Source: Streptomyces sp. Ru73 (GTDB lineage Bacteria > Actinomycetota > Actinomycetes > Streptomycetales > Streptomycetaceae). Taken from it: a stretch of DNA of 64,000 nt. Each line of letters starts with the position of its first letter. The first letter of the stretch is position 1. The stretch spans positions 1 to 64,000 of the forward strand of contig NZ_PQSQ01000020.1 in the NCBI RefSeq assembly GCF_002920575.1. Reading direction: 5' to 3'. Shown one piece after another: positions 33,737 to 42,831 of the stretch. The notes under the pieces were generated by a model, which searched no databases, was not told where the DNA came from, and saw nothing but the letters and a program-made list of their open reading frames with translations. The position numbers and the translations under genes are program-made.

Positions 33737-34798
33737 TCAGCTGCCGGTGGCCGTCTTCCAGGCGTCGATGTAGGTGTCGAGGTTCTTGTCGATGTCCTGC
33801 CAGTCCGGCTCGAAGACCTCGACGCCCTTCATGAGGGCGGCGAGCTTCCTGGCGTTCTCGTCGGTGGCGTGCACGTCCTTGCGGGCCGCGAAGCCGCCGC
33901 CGACCGCGGAGACCTCCCGCTGCACCTCCGGGCTGAGCAGGTAGTCCAGGAACTTCTTGGCGTTCTCGGTGTGCGGCGCGTTCTTGACCAGCCCCGCCGC
34001 GTACGGCAGCGCGAAGGTGGAGGGCCTGCCGCCCTTCTCGGCCGCCGGGAAGAAGATGCCCTGGTCCGGCATGGACTTCATGGTGGCGTAGTTCATCTGG
34101 ACGTCGCCGTTGGCGACCAGCAGCTCGCCCTTGGCGGTCTTCGGGGCGAGCTGGCCGGTGGAGGAGGACGGGCCGACGTTGTTGGCCTGGAGCTTCTTGA
34201 AGTACGCCATGGCCGGGTCGGTGCCGCCCAGGTCGTGCATGGCCTTGATGACGACGGCGGTGCCGTCCCCGGCGACGCCCGGCGTGGAGTACTGGAGCTT
34301 GTTCCGGTACGTGGGGTCCAGCAGGTCCTGCCAGTTCTGCGGGGGCCGCTTCAGCTGCTTCTTGTTGTAGATGAAGCAGAAGTAGTTGTTGACGACGGAG
34401 GTCCACTTGCCGTTCGGGTCCCGGTCGGCGGCGGCGACCCGGTCGTACCCCTCGGGCTCGTACTTCTGCAGCAGGCCCTTGCCGTCGGCCTGCTGGATGA
34501 ACGGGGGCAGCGTGACGACCACGTCGGCCTGGGTGTTCATCCGCTCGCGGGCGAGCCGCTGCACGGTCGCGCCGGAGCCGGCCTCCACGTAGTTGACCTT
34601 GATGCCGGTCTTCTTCTCGAAGTCCTTGAAGACCTTGTCGTAGAAACCGTCGCCCTTCTCGCCCTTCAGGCCGTCGGCGCTGTAGACGGTGACTTCCCTG
34701 GCGTCCGGGTCGGCGGCGGCTCCGCCGCAGGCGGCGAGGGCGGACCCGAGGACGAGTGCGGTGCAGAGGGCGGTGATCGGCTTGAGGTGGCTGCGCAT
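33737..34798 (-). CDS. 2-aminoethylphosphonate-type ABC transporter substrate-binding lipoprotein
   Basis: A 353-residue receptor of the iron/phosphonate (family 1/6) type. The signal peptide ends in a lipobox (SALAACGG). The mature part has VTVYSADGLKGE, FEKKTGIKVNYVEAGSG, DVVVTLPPFIQQADGKGLL and FLDYLLSPEVQREVSAVG, resembling aminoethylphosphonate receptors (PhnS). It is the last gene of a seven-gene minus-strand cluster encoding importer, phosphonatase-like hydrolase and FAD oxidoreductase, which supports an organophosphonate ligand. Confidence 0.8.
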   Translation of the reverse strand: MRSHLKPITALCTALVLGSALAACGGAAADPDAREVTVYSADGLKGEKGDGFYDKVFKDFEKKTGIKVNYVEAGSGATVQRLARERMNTQADVVVTLPPFIQQADGKGLLQKYEPEGYDRVAAADRDPNGKWTSVVNNYFCFIYNKKQLKRPPQNWQDLLDPTYRNKLQYSTPGVAGDGTAVVIKAMHDLGGTDPAMAYFKKLQANNVGPSSSTGQLAPKTAKGELLVANGDVQMNYATMKSMPDQGIFFPAAEKGGRPSTFALPYAAGLVKNAPHTENAKKFLDYLLSPEVQREVSAVGGGFAARKDVHATDENARKLAALMKGVEVFEPDWQDIDKNLDTYIDAWKTATGS

Positions 34799-34825
34799 GA
34801 GTGTCCGGCTCCTTCGGAGGGCGCG

Positions 34826-35623
34826 TCAGCGGTAGGAGGCTCTGGTGCGGATGCGGGAGACGCCGAGGAGGACGATCAGCGTCGCGGCCATCAGGGCCAC
34901 CGCGAGGGCGGCGCCGGTGAAGAGGGCGCCCCGGTCGGTGGTGGCGAAGATCTGGACCGGCAGCGGCAGCCAGTCGGGCGGATAGATCATCATCGTGGCG
35001 CTCAGCTCGCCCATGGAGAGCGCGAAGCACAGGCCGGCGGCCGCCGTCAGCGAGGGCAGCAGGAGGGGCAGCTTCACCCGCCACAGGACGTACGCCGGAC
35101 GGGCCCCGAGAGCCGCCGCGCTCTGCTCGTACGCGGGGTCCAGCCGGTCCAGCGCCGCGCTCACCGACTGGTGGGCGAACGCGGTGACCAGCACCGTATG
35201 GCCGATGATCACGATCTGCCGGGTGCCGTTGAGCAGCAGCGGCGGCTGCGAGAAGGCGACCAGCAGGGAGAGGCCGACGGCGACGGAGGGCACCGCGACC
35301 GGCAGCATGAAGAGGGTGTCGATGACCTTCTTGCCGCGGCCGCCCAGCCGCTGCGCGGCCAGCGCCGCCCAGGTCCCGGCGGCCAGCGCCAGCAGGCTCG
35401 CGGCCAGCGCGGTCAGCAGGCTGGTGACCAGCGCGTCCAGCGAGTCGCCCCGGGTGATGTCCTGATAGTGCGTCAGCGTCGGGCCCGAGGGCAGCGCGCC
35501 GCTCCAGGTGGTGGCGAAGGACGCGGCCAGGACGACGGCGAACGGCAGCGCGAAGAGCGGGAGGAAGAGGAGCAGGAAGCCCGCCCACACGGCTGCCTTC
35601 GCCTTATTGCTGTGCACGAGCAC
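34826..35623 (-). CDS. Phosphonate-type ABC transporter permease 2
   Basis: A 265-residue permease with about six helices and the conserved EAA-type loop (YEQSAAALGARPAYVLWRVKLPLL). It matches the PhnV-like half of aminoethylphosphonate importers. GTG 35623 has GGGAGG upstream and lies inside the end of the first permease gene (20-base overlap), indicating coupled translation. Confidence 0.8.
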   Translation of the reverse strand: MLVHSNKAKAAVWAGFLLLFLPLFALPFAVVLAASFATTWSGALPSGPTLTHYQDITRGDSLDALVTSLLTALAASLLALAAGTWAALAAQRLGGRGKKVIDTLFMLPVAVPSVAVGLSLLVAFSQPPLLLNGTRQIVIIGHTVLVTAFAHQSVSAALDRLDPAYEQSAAALGARPAYVLWRVKLPLLLPSLTAAAGLCFALSMGELSATMMIYPPDWLPLPVQIFATTDRGALFTGAALAVALMAATLIVLLGVSRIRTRASYR

Positions 35624-36512
35624 GGCGGGCACCTCCCTCGCGGCCGGTGCGCGCCACGAGCGCGCGGTAGCCGGCGTACAGCGCAACGGACAGCGCGATG
35701 TTGACGACCGCGACGACGCACGCGCCGGTGTAGTCGCCGTCGAGGATGGCCTTCGTGTAGACGAGGACCGGCAGCGTGACCACGTCCTTGGCGCCGGTGA
35801 AGAGCACGATCCCGAACTCGTTCAGGCACATGACCAGGACGAGCGCGCCGCCCGCCGCGAGCGAGGGCAGCGCCTCGGGCAGGATCACCGTGCGGACGAT
35901 CCGCGCCGGGCGGGCGCCGAGCGACGCGGCGGCCTCCAGCTGCCCGGTCTCCACCTGCGAGAACGCGGCCAGCAGCGGGCGCATCACGAACGGCGTGAAG
36001 TACGTGATCTCCGCCAGCAGCACGCCCCAGGGCGTGTGCAGGAAGTCGAACGGGCCGCTCGCCGCGCCGGTCGCCGCGGTCCACACCCCGTTGGCCACGC
36101 CCGTCGTGCCGTAGACGAACAGCAGCGCCAGGGTGATCAGGAAGGACGGGAACGCCAGGAAGATATCGACGAACCGGCCGAGCGCCCGCGCGCCGGGGAA
36201 CGGCACGAAGGCGATGACCAGCGCGAGGACGAAGCCGAGCAGCAGGCAGCCGAGCGTCGAACCGGCGGCGATCAGCACGGTGTTGACCAGCGCTTCCTGG
36301 AAGGCGGCCGTGCCCAGCACCTCGCCGTACGCGGCCGTCGCCGCCCCGCCCTCGTCCGGGGTGAACGACTGCCGCACCAGCAGGACAAGCGGGTAGAGGA
36401 AGACCAGTGCGAGCCCGGCGACGGGCGGCAGCGCCCACAGGACGCGCGGGAGGGCGCGGGCACGCGGCCGGCGCGTGGCGCCGAGGCGCGCCCGCTGGGT
36501 GACGCTAACCAT
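35604..36512 (-). CDS. Phosphonate-type ABC transporter permease 1
   Basis: A 302-residue permease with a basic N-terminus, six helices (including ALPPVAGLALVFLYPLVLLV) and the EAA loop LEAAASLGARPARIVRTVILPE. It corresponds to the PhnU-like half of the transporter. ATG 36512 overlaps the end of the ATPase gene; GTG 36518 is an alternative two codons earlier. Confidence 0.8.
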   Translation of the reverse strand: MVSVTQRARLGATRRPRARALPRVLWALPPVAGLALVFLYPLVLLVRQSFTPDEGGAATAAYGEVLGTAAFQEALVNTVLIAAGSTLGCLLLGFVLALVIAFVPFPGARALGRFVDIFLAFPSFLITLALLFVYGTTGVANGVWTAATGAASGPFDFLHTPWGVLLAEITYFTPFVMRPLLAAFSQVETGQLEAAASLGARPARIVRTVILPEALPSLAAGGALVLVMCLNEFGIVLFTGAKDVVTLPVLVYTKAILDGDYTGACVVAVVNIALSVALYAGYRALVARTGREGGARRARAQQ

Positions 36513-37608
36513 CGGCACCCGCCCCCGCGGGGAGCAGGACCGCGTCCTCGGCCGCGAAGTGCAGCGTCACCTCGTCGCCCACCGCGGGCGCGGTGCGCAG
36601 CTCGCGCACGTCGGCCATCACCCGGTGCCCGGCGACCTCGGCGTACAGCCGGTGGGTGGCGCCGCGCCACTGGAGCTCGGTGAGCCGGCCGCGCAGGGCG
36701 TTCGGCCCCTCCCCCAGCCCGACCAGGTGCGGCCGCACGCACAGGGTGGCCGCCGCGCCGCGCGCCACGCCCGCCGTGCCGCGCACCGTCAGCTCCGTGC
36801 CGGCGAAGGTCACGGTGGAGCCGCCCGGACCGGCCGTCACCGGCAGCAGGTTGGCGTTGCCCACGAAGGACGCGGTGAACTCGGTGCGCGGCGCCCGGTA
36901 CAGCTCGCGGGGCGTGCCGCAGTCCCGCAGCCGCGCCCGGTCCATGACCGCGATCCGGTCCGCGAGCGTGAGCGCTTCGACCTGGTCGTGGGTGACGTAC
37001 AGGATCGACACGTCGGGCAGTTCGCGGTGGAGCCGGGCCAGTTCGGCGAGCATGCCGGAGCGCAGCTGCGCGTCCAGCGCGGACAGCGGCTCGTCCAGGA
37101 GGAGCACGCCGGGGCGGATGGCCAGCGCGCGGGCGATGGCGACGCGCTGTTGCTGGCCGCCGGAGAGTTCGCGCGGGTAGCGGCGCGCGTACCCGGCCAT
37201 GCCGGTCAGCTCCAGCGCCTCGGCGACCCGCGCGGCGATCTCCGCGCGCGGCGCCTTCCGCGCCTTCAGCCCGAACGCCACGTTGTCGGCGACGCGCATG
37301 TGCGGGAAGAGCGCGTAGCTCTGTACGACCATGCCGATGCCGCGCTTGTACGGCGGGAGTCCGGTGACGTCCCGGCCGCCGATCAGCACCCGCCCGGAGA
37401 CGGGCGTCACGAATCCGGCGACGGCCCGCAGCGCGGTGGTCTTGCCGGACCCGGAGGGTCCGAGCAGGGCCATCACCTCGCCCGGCTCGACGGTCAGGTC
37501 CAGGCCGTCCAGCACGGTGTGCGTGCCGTACGCGACGGAGACGCCCTCGAAGCGGATGCCGGAGGCGGCGGTCGCGGTACCCGGGGCCGCGTCAAGCAGG
37601 GCGGTCAT
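36505..37608 (-). CDS. Phosphonate-type ABC transporter ATP-binding protein
   Basis: A 367-residue ABC ATPase of the spermidine/iron/phosphonate import group: Walker [11 protein letters not shown]-loop MVVQSYALFPHM, signature LSGGQQQR, Walker B LLLDEPLSALDAQ and switch His in YVTHDQ. A C-terminal TOBE domain (about 275-360) follows. ATG 37608 overlaps the end of the upstream hydrolase gene by 17 bases. It energises the two permeases encoded downstream. Confidence 0.88.
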   Translation of the reverse strand: MTALLDAAPGTATAASGIRFEGVSVAYGTHTVLDGLDLTVEPGEVMALLGPSGSGKTTALRAVAGFVTPVSGRVLIGGRDVTGLPPYKRGIGMVVQSYALFPHMRVADNVAFGLKARKAPRAEIAARVAEALELTGMAGYARRYPRELSGGQQQRVAIARALAIRPGVLLLDEPLSALDAQLRSGMLAELARLHRELPDVSILYVTHDQVEALTLADRIAVMDRARLRDCGTPRELYRAPRTEFTASFVGNANLLPVTAGPGGSTVTFAGTELTVRGTAGVARGAAATLCVRPHLVGLGEGPNALRGRLTELQWRGATHRLYAEVAGHRVMADVRELRTAPAVGDEVTLHFAAEDAVLLPAGAGADG

Positions 37609-38314
37609 CGCGTACCCCTCCGAGCAGGGCGGGCAGTTCGGCGACCGAGCCGAGGACGTGGGTGGCGCCCGCGGCCAGCAGCTGGTCCTTGTCGTGGGCC
37701 CCGGTGAGCACCCCGGCGACGACGGAGGCACCGGCGCGGCGGCCGGAGAGCATGTCGTACGAGGTGTCGCCGGCCACCGCGATCCGCTGCACGGCGTCGG
37801 TGGCGCCGGTGCGCAGCAGCGCCGCGAGCACCATGTCGGGGTACGGGCGGCCGCGTCCGCCGGCGTCGGCCGGGCAGAGGGTGAGCGGCACCAGGTCCTG
37901 CCAGCCGAGCGCGGCGAGGATCGCGTCCTGGGTGACCCGCGCGAAGCCGGTGCTCAGGACCACGGTGAGGCCCGCGTCCCGCATCGCCTCGATGGCCTCG
38001 CGGGCACCGGGCACGGGTGCGATCAGCCCGCCGTCGACCAGCTCGCCGTACGCCTGCTCGAAGGCGGCGTTGGCGCGCCGGGCCGCTGCCTCGTCGCCGA
38101 AGAGGTGCCGGAAGACGGAGATCTTCGATTCGCCCATGGTGGCGCGTACGTACGCCAGCTTCTCGGCGTGCCCGTGGGTGCCCGGCTCGACGCCCATGTG
38201 CCGCGCGGCCGCGTCGAAGGCCCGCTCGACCAGGCCGCCGTCGGCGACGGTGGTGCCGGCCATGTCGAGGACGACCAGCTGAATGTCTGCTCCGGTGGTC
38301 AACTCGCTCACCAT
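37592..38314 (-). CDS. Phosphonatase-like hydrolase (phosphonoacetaldehyde hydrolase family)
   Basis: A 240-residue HAD hydrolase of the PhnX-like group that would split phosphonoacetaldehyde into acetaldehyde and phosphate. The nucleophile motif is DMAGTTV (Asp17). The cap carries Lys64 in TMGESKI, aligning with the Schiff-base lysine of PhnX (MGxxK). The acidic motif is VAGDTSYDMLSG. ATG 38314 (or the adjacent GTG) overlaps the stop of the FAD oxidoreductase gene, so the two consecutive steps are translationally linked. Confidence 0.85.
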   Translation of the reverse strand: MVSELTTGADIQLVVLDMAGTTVADGGLVERAFDAAARHMGVEPGTHGHAEKLAYVRATMGESKISVFRHLFGDEAAARRANAAFEQAYGELVDGGLIAPVPGAREAIEAMRDAGLTVVLSTGFARVTQDAILAALGWQDLVPLTLCPADAGGRGRPYPDMVLAALLRTGATDAVQRIAVAGDTSYDMLSGRRAGASVVAGVLTGAHDKDQLLAAGATHVLGSVAELPALLGGVRDDRPA

Positions 38315-39432
38315 CCCAGTGCGTTCGCGGTCTTCTCGGCGATCGCCGGGGAGCAGGTCATGCCGCGCCCCCCGGTCCCGGTGACCAGCCACACGCCGTC
38401 GCGCGCCTGCTGCCGGTGCACGACCCGGCGCGGGTCGGTGCACTGCGCGTACACCCCGGCCCAGCGGTGCCGGACGCGCGGCAGCGGGCGGCCGAGGAGC
38501 GCTTCGACGACGCCGGCCAGGTGCTCGTACGGCTCCTCGACGGTGTCGAAGGCGAACGGCGTCTCGTACTCGTGCGTGTCACCGATGGTCAGCCCGCCGT
38601 CCGCGCGCTGGACCATCAGGAGCTGCATCTTGTGCGCGGCGGCGGTGGGCGTCTGCGCCTGCGTGGCGTTGAGCGCGTCCAGCGCCTCGCCGCCGTACGC
38701 CGGGTAGTAGCGGAAGCTGTCCGCGTCGGCGACGGAGGTGGTCAGCGGCTCGCCGAGCGGGTCGGTCTGCATCATCTGCAGCCGTACGCGGCGGACGGGG
38801 AGGCCCGGCACCAGCTCGCGGACCAGGCCGCTGAGCCAGGCGCCGGTGCACAGCACGACGGCGTCGCCGCGGTGCGTCCCGCCGTGGTCGTCGCGTACGC
38901 CGATGCCGTCGTCGAGGACGTCGCGGACCTCGTGTCCGCCGAGGTAGGTGTACCGGCCGGAGGCCAGCAGCGCCTGCTTCAGCTCGCGCTGCGCGACGCG
39001 GGGTTCGACGGCGGCGTCCCGCTCGCACCACAGGGCGCCGAGGAAGTCGCCGCGCAGCGCGGGGTTGAGCTGCCGCGCCTCCTCGGCGTCCAGCAGCTTG
39101 TAGCCGCGGGCCGCGGCGTCGGGCCGCTGCGTGGCCGCGTACGCGACCGCCCGCTCGGCCTCGTTCCTGACGACGGTCAACGAGCCGATGGCGCGGAAGC
39201 CGAGGCCCGGCACCCGGGCGCCGATCTCCTCCCACATCTCGCGGGCCCGCAGCGCGGTGTCCAGCTCCTCGCCGCCCGCGCGGCCGCTGACCCAGATCTG
39301 CCCGAAGTTCCGTACGGAGGCGCCGCGGGCCTCGGCCTCCCGCTCGATGTGGACGACCTCGTGGCCGCGTTCGACCGCCTGCCAGGCGTGCATGGTCCCC
39401 AGCACGCCGGCTCCGACAACTATGACTCGCAT
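38308..39432 (-). CDS. FAD-dependent oxidoreductase of phosphonate catabolism (TIGR03364-type)
   Basis: A 374-residue glycine-oxidase-like flavoenzyme. The FAD-binding motif is at the N-terminus (VIVVGAGVLGTMHAW), a second flavin contact at the C-terminus (VTGTGGRGMTCSPAIAE), and SVRNFGQIWVSGRAGGEE is typical of the TIGR03364 group found in phosphonate operons. Members oxidise aminoethylphosphonate or its N-methyl form to phosphonoacetaldehyde. No PhnW transaminase is present here, so this enzyme would supply the substrate for the downstream hydrolase. Start is ATG 39432. Confidence 0.85.
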   Translation of the reverse strand: MRVIVVGAGVLGTMHAWQAVERGHEVVHIEREAEARGASVRNFGQIWVSGRAGGEELDTALRAREMWEEIGARVPGLGFRAIGSLTVVRNEAERAVAYAATQRPDAAARGYKLLDAEEARQLNPALRGDFLGALWCERDAAVEPRVAQRELKQALLASGRYTYLGGHEVRDVLDDGIGVRDDHGGTHRGDAVVLCTGAWLSGLVRELVPGLPVRRVRLQMMQTDPLGEPLTTSVADADSFRYYPAYGGEALDALNATQAQTPTAAAHKMQLLMVQRADGGLTIGDTHEYETPFAFDTVEEPYEHLAGVVEALLGRPLPRVRHRWAGVYAQCTDPRRVVHRQQARDGVWLVTGTGGRGMTCSPAIAEKTANALGW

Positions 39433-39506
39433 GGCGAGGACGCTCGTCGCGCCGAGTGGCCGACCGCGGGCCGGGCGGCAACGGGACGGTGAACAGGCCA
39501 TCACGC

Positions 39507-39518
39507 TTGGCCTAGACC
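39507..39518. promoter_or_regulatory. GntR/HutC-type operator above the phosphonate operon
   Basis: TTGGCCTAGACC, an imperfect palindrome centred on CTAG, 75 bases before the FAD oxidoreductase start. It resembles operators of GntR-UTRA regulators and differs from the DasR consensus at two positions. Confidence 0.4.
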
Positions 39519-39627
39519 CGTTATCTTTTAGTTATGCAAGGGGCTGGCGAAACAGCGCCCCGTCAGGGGCGCGGGGAACTGCGCGACCAGCCACGACGTG
39601 GCGGCACTCGGCGGCCGGGCCGCAGCC

Positions 39628-40392
39628 CTACGGCGCGTCGCCGAGCTTCGCCGTGAACGAGAACCGGTCCCCCCGGAACAACGTCCGCACCCGCTCCAAC
39701 GGCACCCCCGCCGTATCGCGGCTGATCCGGTGGATCAACAGCATCGGCAGCGCCCCCGGCGTGCCGATCAGCAGCGCCTCGCGCGGCGTGGCCAGCACCG
39801 TCTCCAGCCGTTCGTCGGCGTCGCCGAAGCCGATGCCGAGCCGGTCGTGCAGGTAGGCGTAGAAGGAGGAGTCGGGCGTGAAGTCCGTGTCCAGCCGGGG
39901 TGCCCGCTCGACCGCGACGTACGTGCTCTCCAGTCCGACCCGCTCGTCGTCGGCGAGCAGCACCCGCTCCATGTGCCACACCGGCTCGCCGGCCGGCAGG
40001 CCGAGTTCCGCGGCGAGCGCCGCGTTGCACGGGAAGCGGTCGAGGCCGATCAGATGGCGCCCGGGCCGGCGCCCCTGCTTGCGCACCCCCTCCGTGTAAC
40101 TCGCCAGCGCCAGCGGCTGTTCGAGCTTGGGCCCCGCCACCACCGTGCCGCGGCCCAGGCGGCGGATGCGGCCTTCGAGGAGCAGGTCGCGCAGCGCCTG
40201 GCGCAGGGTCTCCCGGGACACCTCGAACCGCACGGCGAGTTCGCGCTCGGTCGGCAGCGTCTCGCCCTCCCCCAGTTCGGCGAGGAGTTCGCCGATCCGC
40301 ACCTTGGCCGCGTAGTACTTGGGGATGCGCCCGTGCTCGGGGATGCCGGCTCTGATCGGCGCGCCGGGCGCCTGGTCCTTCGGGTAGTCCAC
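39628..40392 (-). CDS. GntR-family regulator with UTRA domain
   Basis: A 254-residue regulator: GntR winged helix at about 25-90 (LPTERELAVRFEVSRETLRQ, then ALRDLLLEGRIRRLGRGTVV), then a UTRA ligand-binding domain (PVWHMERVLLADDERVGLESTYV split across two strands). It is encoded just upstream of the phosphonate operon on the same strand, separated by 195 bases that carry the candidate operator, and probably senses a phosphonate or its aldehyde. Start is GTG 40392. Confidence 0.88.
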   Translation of the reverse strand: MDYPKDQAPGAPIRAGIPEHGRIPKYYAAKVRIGELLAELGEGETLPTERELAVRFEVSRETLRQALRDLLLEGRIRRLGRGTVVAGPKLEQPLALASYTEGVRKQGRRPGRHLIGLDRFPCNAALAAELGLPAGEPVWHMERVLLADDERVGLESTYVAVERAPRLDTDFTPDSSFYAYLHDRLGIGFGDADERLETVLATPREALLIGTPGALPMLLIHRISRDTAGVPLERVRTLFRGDRFSFTAKLGDAP

Positions 40393-40426
40393 CGGCCGAT
40401 CCTCGCACGCCCGTCCGGCGTGCTGC

Positions 40427-41653
40427 TCAGACCGCCGGACGCGCCGCGGTGAACGGCCCGTGCGGCGCCGCGAAGAGGGTGCCGAGGACCAGGTGGGCGG
40501 CGCCGAGCGCCACCGTGTGCGGGCCGCCGGGCGCGGCCTCGACCGGGACGGTGCGCGCGCCGCCCGCGCCGTGCGCGCGCAGCTGGCCGTCGAGCGAGGC
40601 GGCGACCCCGCGTACGTACGTGTCCGGGTCGGCCAGCACCGTGCGCCCGCCCAGCAGGACGCGGTCGACGTCCAGCAGCTCGACGAGGTTGGCGGCGCCG
40701 ACGCCGAGCACGCGGGCCGCCTCCGCCGGGTCGCCCGCCGCGGCCGCTGCGAGGCACAGTGCCTCGATGCAGCCGCGCTTGCCGCAGCCGCACGGCGGCC
40801 CGTCGAGCTGCACCACCTGGTGCCCGAACTCGCCCGCTCCGGTTCGTGTCCCGCGGTGCACGGCGCCGCCGAGCACCAGCCCGGCGCCCAGCCCCGTGCC
40901 CAGGTGCAGATAGCCGAACGAGCCCGCGCCGCGTGCCCGCTGCGCCAGGCCGTGCGCCGCCGCGTTGGTGTCCTTGTCCAGCACGACCGGCAGCCCGAGC
41001 CGTTCGGCGAGCGCGGCGCGCAGCGGGTAACCGTCCCACTGCGGGAGCCCGGTCACCCGGTGCAGTACGCCCGTACGGTGGTCCAGCGGACCGGGGCAGG
41101 CCACGCCCGCGCCGATCACCCGGGCCTCCGGCGCGGCGGCGCGCACCTCGGCGACCCGGTCCGCGGCCGCCGCCAGTACCTCCTCGGCGCCCGCACCCAG
41201 GTCCAGCGGCGCGCGGCGGACCGCGACCGGCTCGCCCGCCAGGTCGGCGAGGACCGCGACGCTCTCGTCCCGGTCCAGGTGCAGGCCGATCGCGTGCCGG
41301 GCGCCGGGCACCAGCCGCAGGACCGTACGGGGCTTGCCGCCCGTGGAGGCGCGCCGGCCCGCCTCGGCGGCGAGGCCCTCCTCGCGCAGCCGTGCGGTGA
41401 TCTTGCTGACCGCCTGCGGGGTGAGCCCGCTGCGCTCCGCCAGCTCCAGCCGGCTGACGCCGCCCTCGCCCGCGGCACGCAGCAGCCCGAGCAGCACGGC
41501 CGCGTTGTGCCCGCGCAACAGGGGGAGATTGGCGCCGGAAGCGCGTCGGGCCGGGTCCGAAACGGGGAGTCCGGAAGGGGGCGGGTGCGCGCTGCTCAGC
41601 GCATGTTCGCTGCTCAGCGGGGGTGCACTGGTCGGCGGGTGTTCGCTGCTCAC
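40427..41653 (-). CDS. ROK-family transcriptional regulator
   Basis: A 408-residue NagC/XylR-type regulator. A low-complexity N-terminal ~35 residues (repeats of SSEH and Pro) precede a helix-turn-helix (VSRLELAERSGLTPQAVSKI) and an ROK sugar-kinase-like domain. The zinc motif CGCGKRGCIE is present, with GLGAGLVLGG and a C-terminal GAAHLVLG. The kinase phosphate loop is degenerate, as expected for a regulator. GTG 41653 has only a weak ribosome site. It is divergent from a Gfo/Idh/MocA gene across 56 bases. Confidence 0.85.
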   Translation of the reverse strand: MSSEHPPTSAPPLSSEHALSSAHPPPSGLPVSDPARRASGANLPLLRGHNAAVLLGLLRAAGEGGVSRLELAERSGLTPQAVSKITARLREEGLAAEAGRRASTGGKPRTVLRLVPGARHAIGLHLDRDESVAVLADLAGEPVAVRRAPLDLGAGAEEVLAAAADRVAEVRAAAPEARVIGAGVACPGPLDHRTGVLHRVTGLPQWDGYPLRAALAERLGLPVVLDKDTNAAAHGLAQRARGAGSFGYLHLGTGLGAGLVLGGAVHRGTRTGAGEFGHQVVQLDGPPCGCGKRGCIEALCLAAAAAGDPAEAARVLGVGAANLVELLDVDRVLLGGRTVLADPDTYVRGVAASLDGQLRAHGAGGARTVPVEAAPGGPHTVALGAAHLVLGTLFAAPHGPFTAARPAV

Positions 41654-41683
41654 CTCTCCATTGTGGGGACCGCTTGCACTTTG

Positions 41684-41696
41684 GCAACAGCGTTGC
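41684..41696. promoter_or_regulatory. Inverted repeat between the ROK and oxidoreductase genes
   Basis: GCAAC-AGC-GTTGC in the 56-bp divergent spacer, a likely binding site of the ROK regulator; it must overlap the promoter of the oxidoreductase. Confidence 0.45.
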
Positions 41697-41709
41697 TTAA
41701 GTGGGAGCC

Positions 41710-42831
41710 ATGAGCAGCCCGAGCGACTCCACCGGTACCGCACTCCCCGGCAGCCCCCTGCGCGTCGGCCTGATCGGTTACGGCCTGGCCGGCTCCGTCT
41801 TCCACGCCCCGATGATCGCCGCGACCGAGGGCCTGGTCCTCGACACGGTCTCCACCTCCAGCCCCGACCGGCAGGCGCAGGCACGTGCCGAGCACCCGCA
41901 GGTGCGCACGGTGGCCACGCCCGACGAGGTGCTGGCCCGCGCGGACGAGCTGGACCTGATCGTCCTCGCCTCCCCGAACAAGACGCACGTCCCGCTGGCC
42001 ACGGCCGCACTGGAGGCCGGCCTCCCGGTCGTCGTGGACAAGCCGCTCGCCGCCACCGCCGCCGAGGCCGAGCGGCTGGCCACCCTGGCGAAGGACCGCG
42101 GGCTGCTCCTCTCCGTCTTCCAGAACCGCCGCTGGGACAACGACTTCCTCACTCTGCGCAAGCTGGTCGAGGAGGGCGCGCTCGGCGAGGTGTGGCGCTT
42201 CGAGTCGCGGTTCGAGCGGTGGCGGCCCAAGCCCAAGGGCGGCTGGCGCGAGTCCGGCGACCCGGCCGAGATCGGCGGGCTGCTGTACGACCTGGGCAGC
42301 CACGTCGCCGACCAGGCGCTCACCCTCTTCGGCCCGGCCGTCTCGGTGTACGCGGAGTCCGACGTGCGCCGCCCCGGCGCCGAGGCCGACGACGACACCT
42401 TCATTGCGCTCACGCACGCGAGCGGCGTCCGCTCCCACCTGTGGGTCAGCGCCACCACCGCCCAGCTCGGACCGCGCTTCCGGGTGCTCGGCAGCGAGGC
42501 CGGGTACGTGAAGTACGGCCTGGATCCGCAGGAGGCGGCGCTGCGCGAGGGCCTGCGGCCCGGCGGCGACGGCGAGTGGGGCGTGGAGCCCGAGTCCGCC
42601 TGGGGCCGGATCGGCGCCGGTGAGTCCCCGCAGACCGGCGGCGGCGAGCCCGTCCCCACCCTGCCGGGCGACTACCCCGCGTACTACGCCGCCGTCGCCG
42701 AGGCGCTGCGCACGGGCGGCGAGCCGCCGGTCACCGCGCTGGAGGCGGCAGCGGCGCTGCGCGTCCTGGAGGCCGCCAAGGTCTCGGCCGCCGAGGGCCG
42801 CACGGTACGGATCGAGGAGGCCGCCCGATGA
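41710..42831 (+). CDS. Gfo/Idh/MocA-family oxidoreductase
   Basis: A 373-residue NAD(P)-dependent sugar or inositol-type dehydrogenase. The Rossmann motif is GLIGYGLAGSVFHAP; the EKP-like motif reads VVVDKPLA, with the catalytic Lys retained; DLGSHVADQAL carries the active-site Asp and His. The C-terminal domain has VFQNRRWDNDF. ATG 41710 follows GGGAG. It is coupled by an ATGA overlap to the next gene and probably controlled by the divergent ROK regulator. Confidence 0.88.
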   Translation: MSSPSDSTGTALPGSPLRVGLIGYGLAGSVFHAPMIAATEGLVLDTVSTSSPDRQAQARAEHPQVRTVATPDEVLARADELDLIVLASPNKTHVPLATAALEAGLPVVVDKPLAATAAEAERLATLAKDRGLLLSVFQNRRWDNDFLTLRKLVEEGALGEVWRFESRFERWRPKPKGGWRESGDPAEIGGLLYDLGSHVADQALTLFGPAVSVYAESDVRRPGAEADDDTFIALTHASGVRSHLWVSATTAQLGPRFRVLGSEAGYVKYGLDPQEAALREGLRPGGDGEWGVEPESAWGRIGAGESPQTGGGEPVPTLPGDYPAYYAAVAEALRTGGEPPVTALEAAAALRVLEAAKVSAAEGRTVRIEEAAR

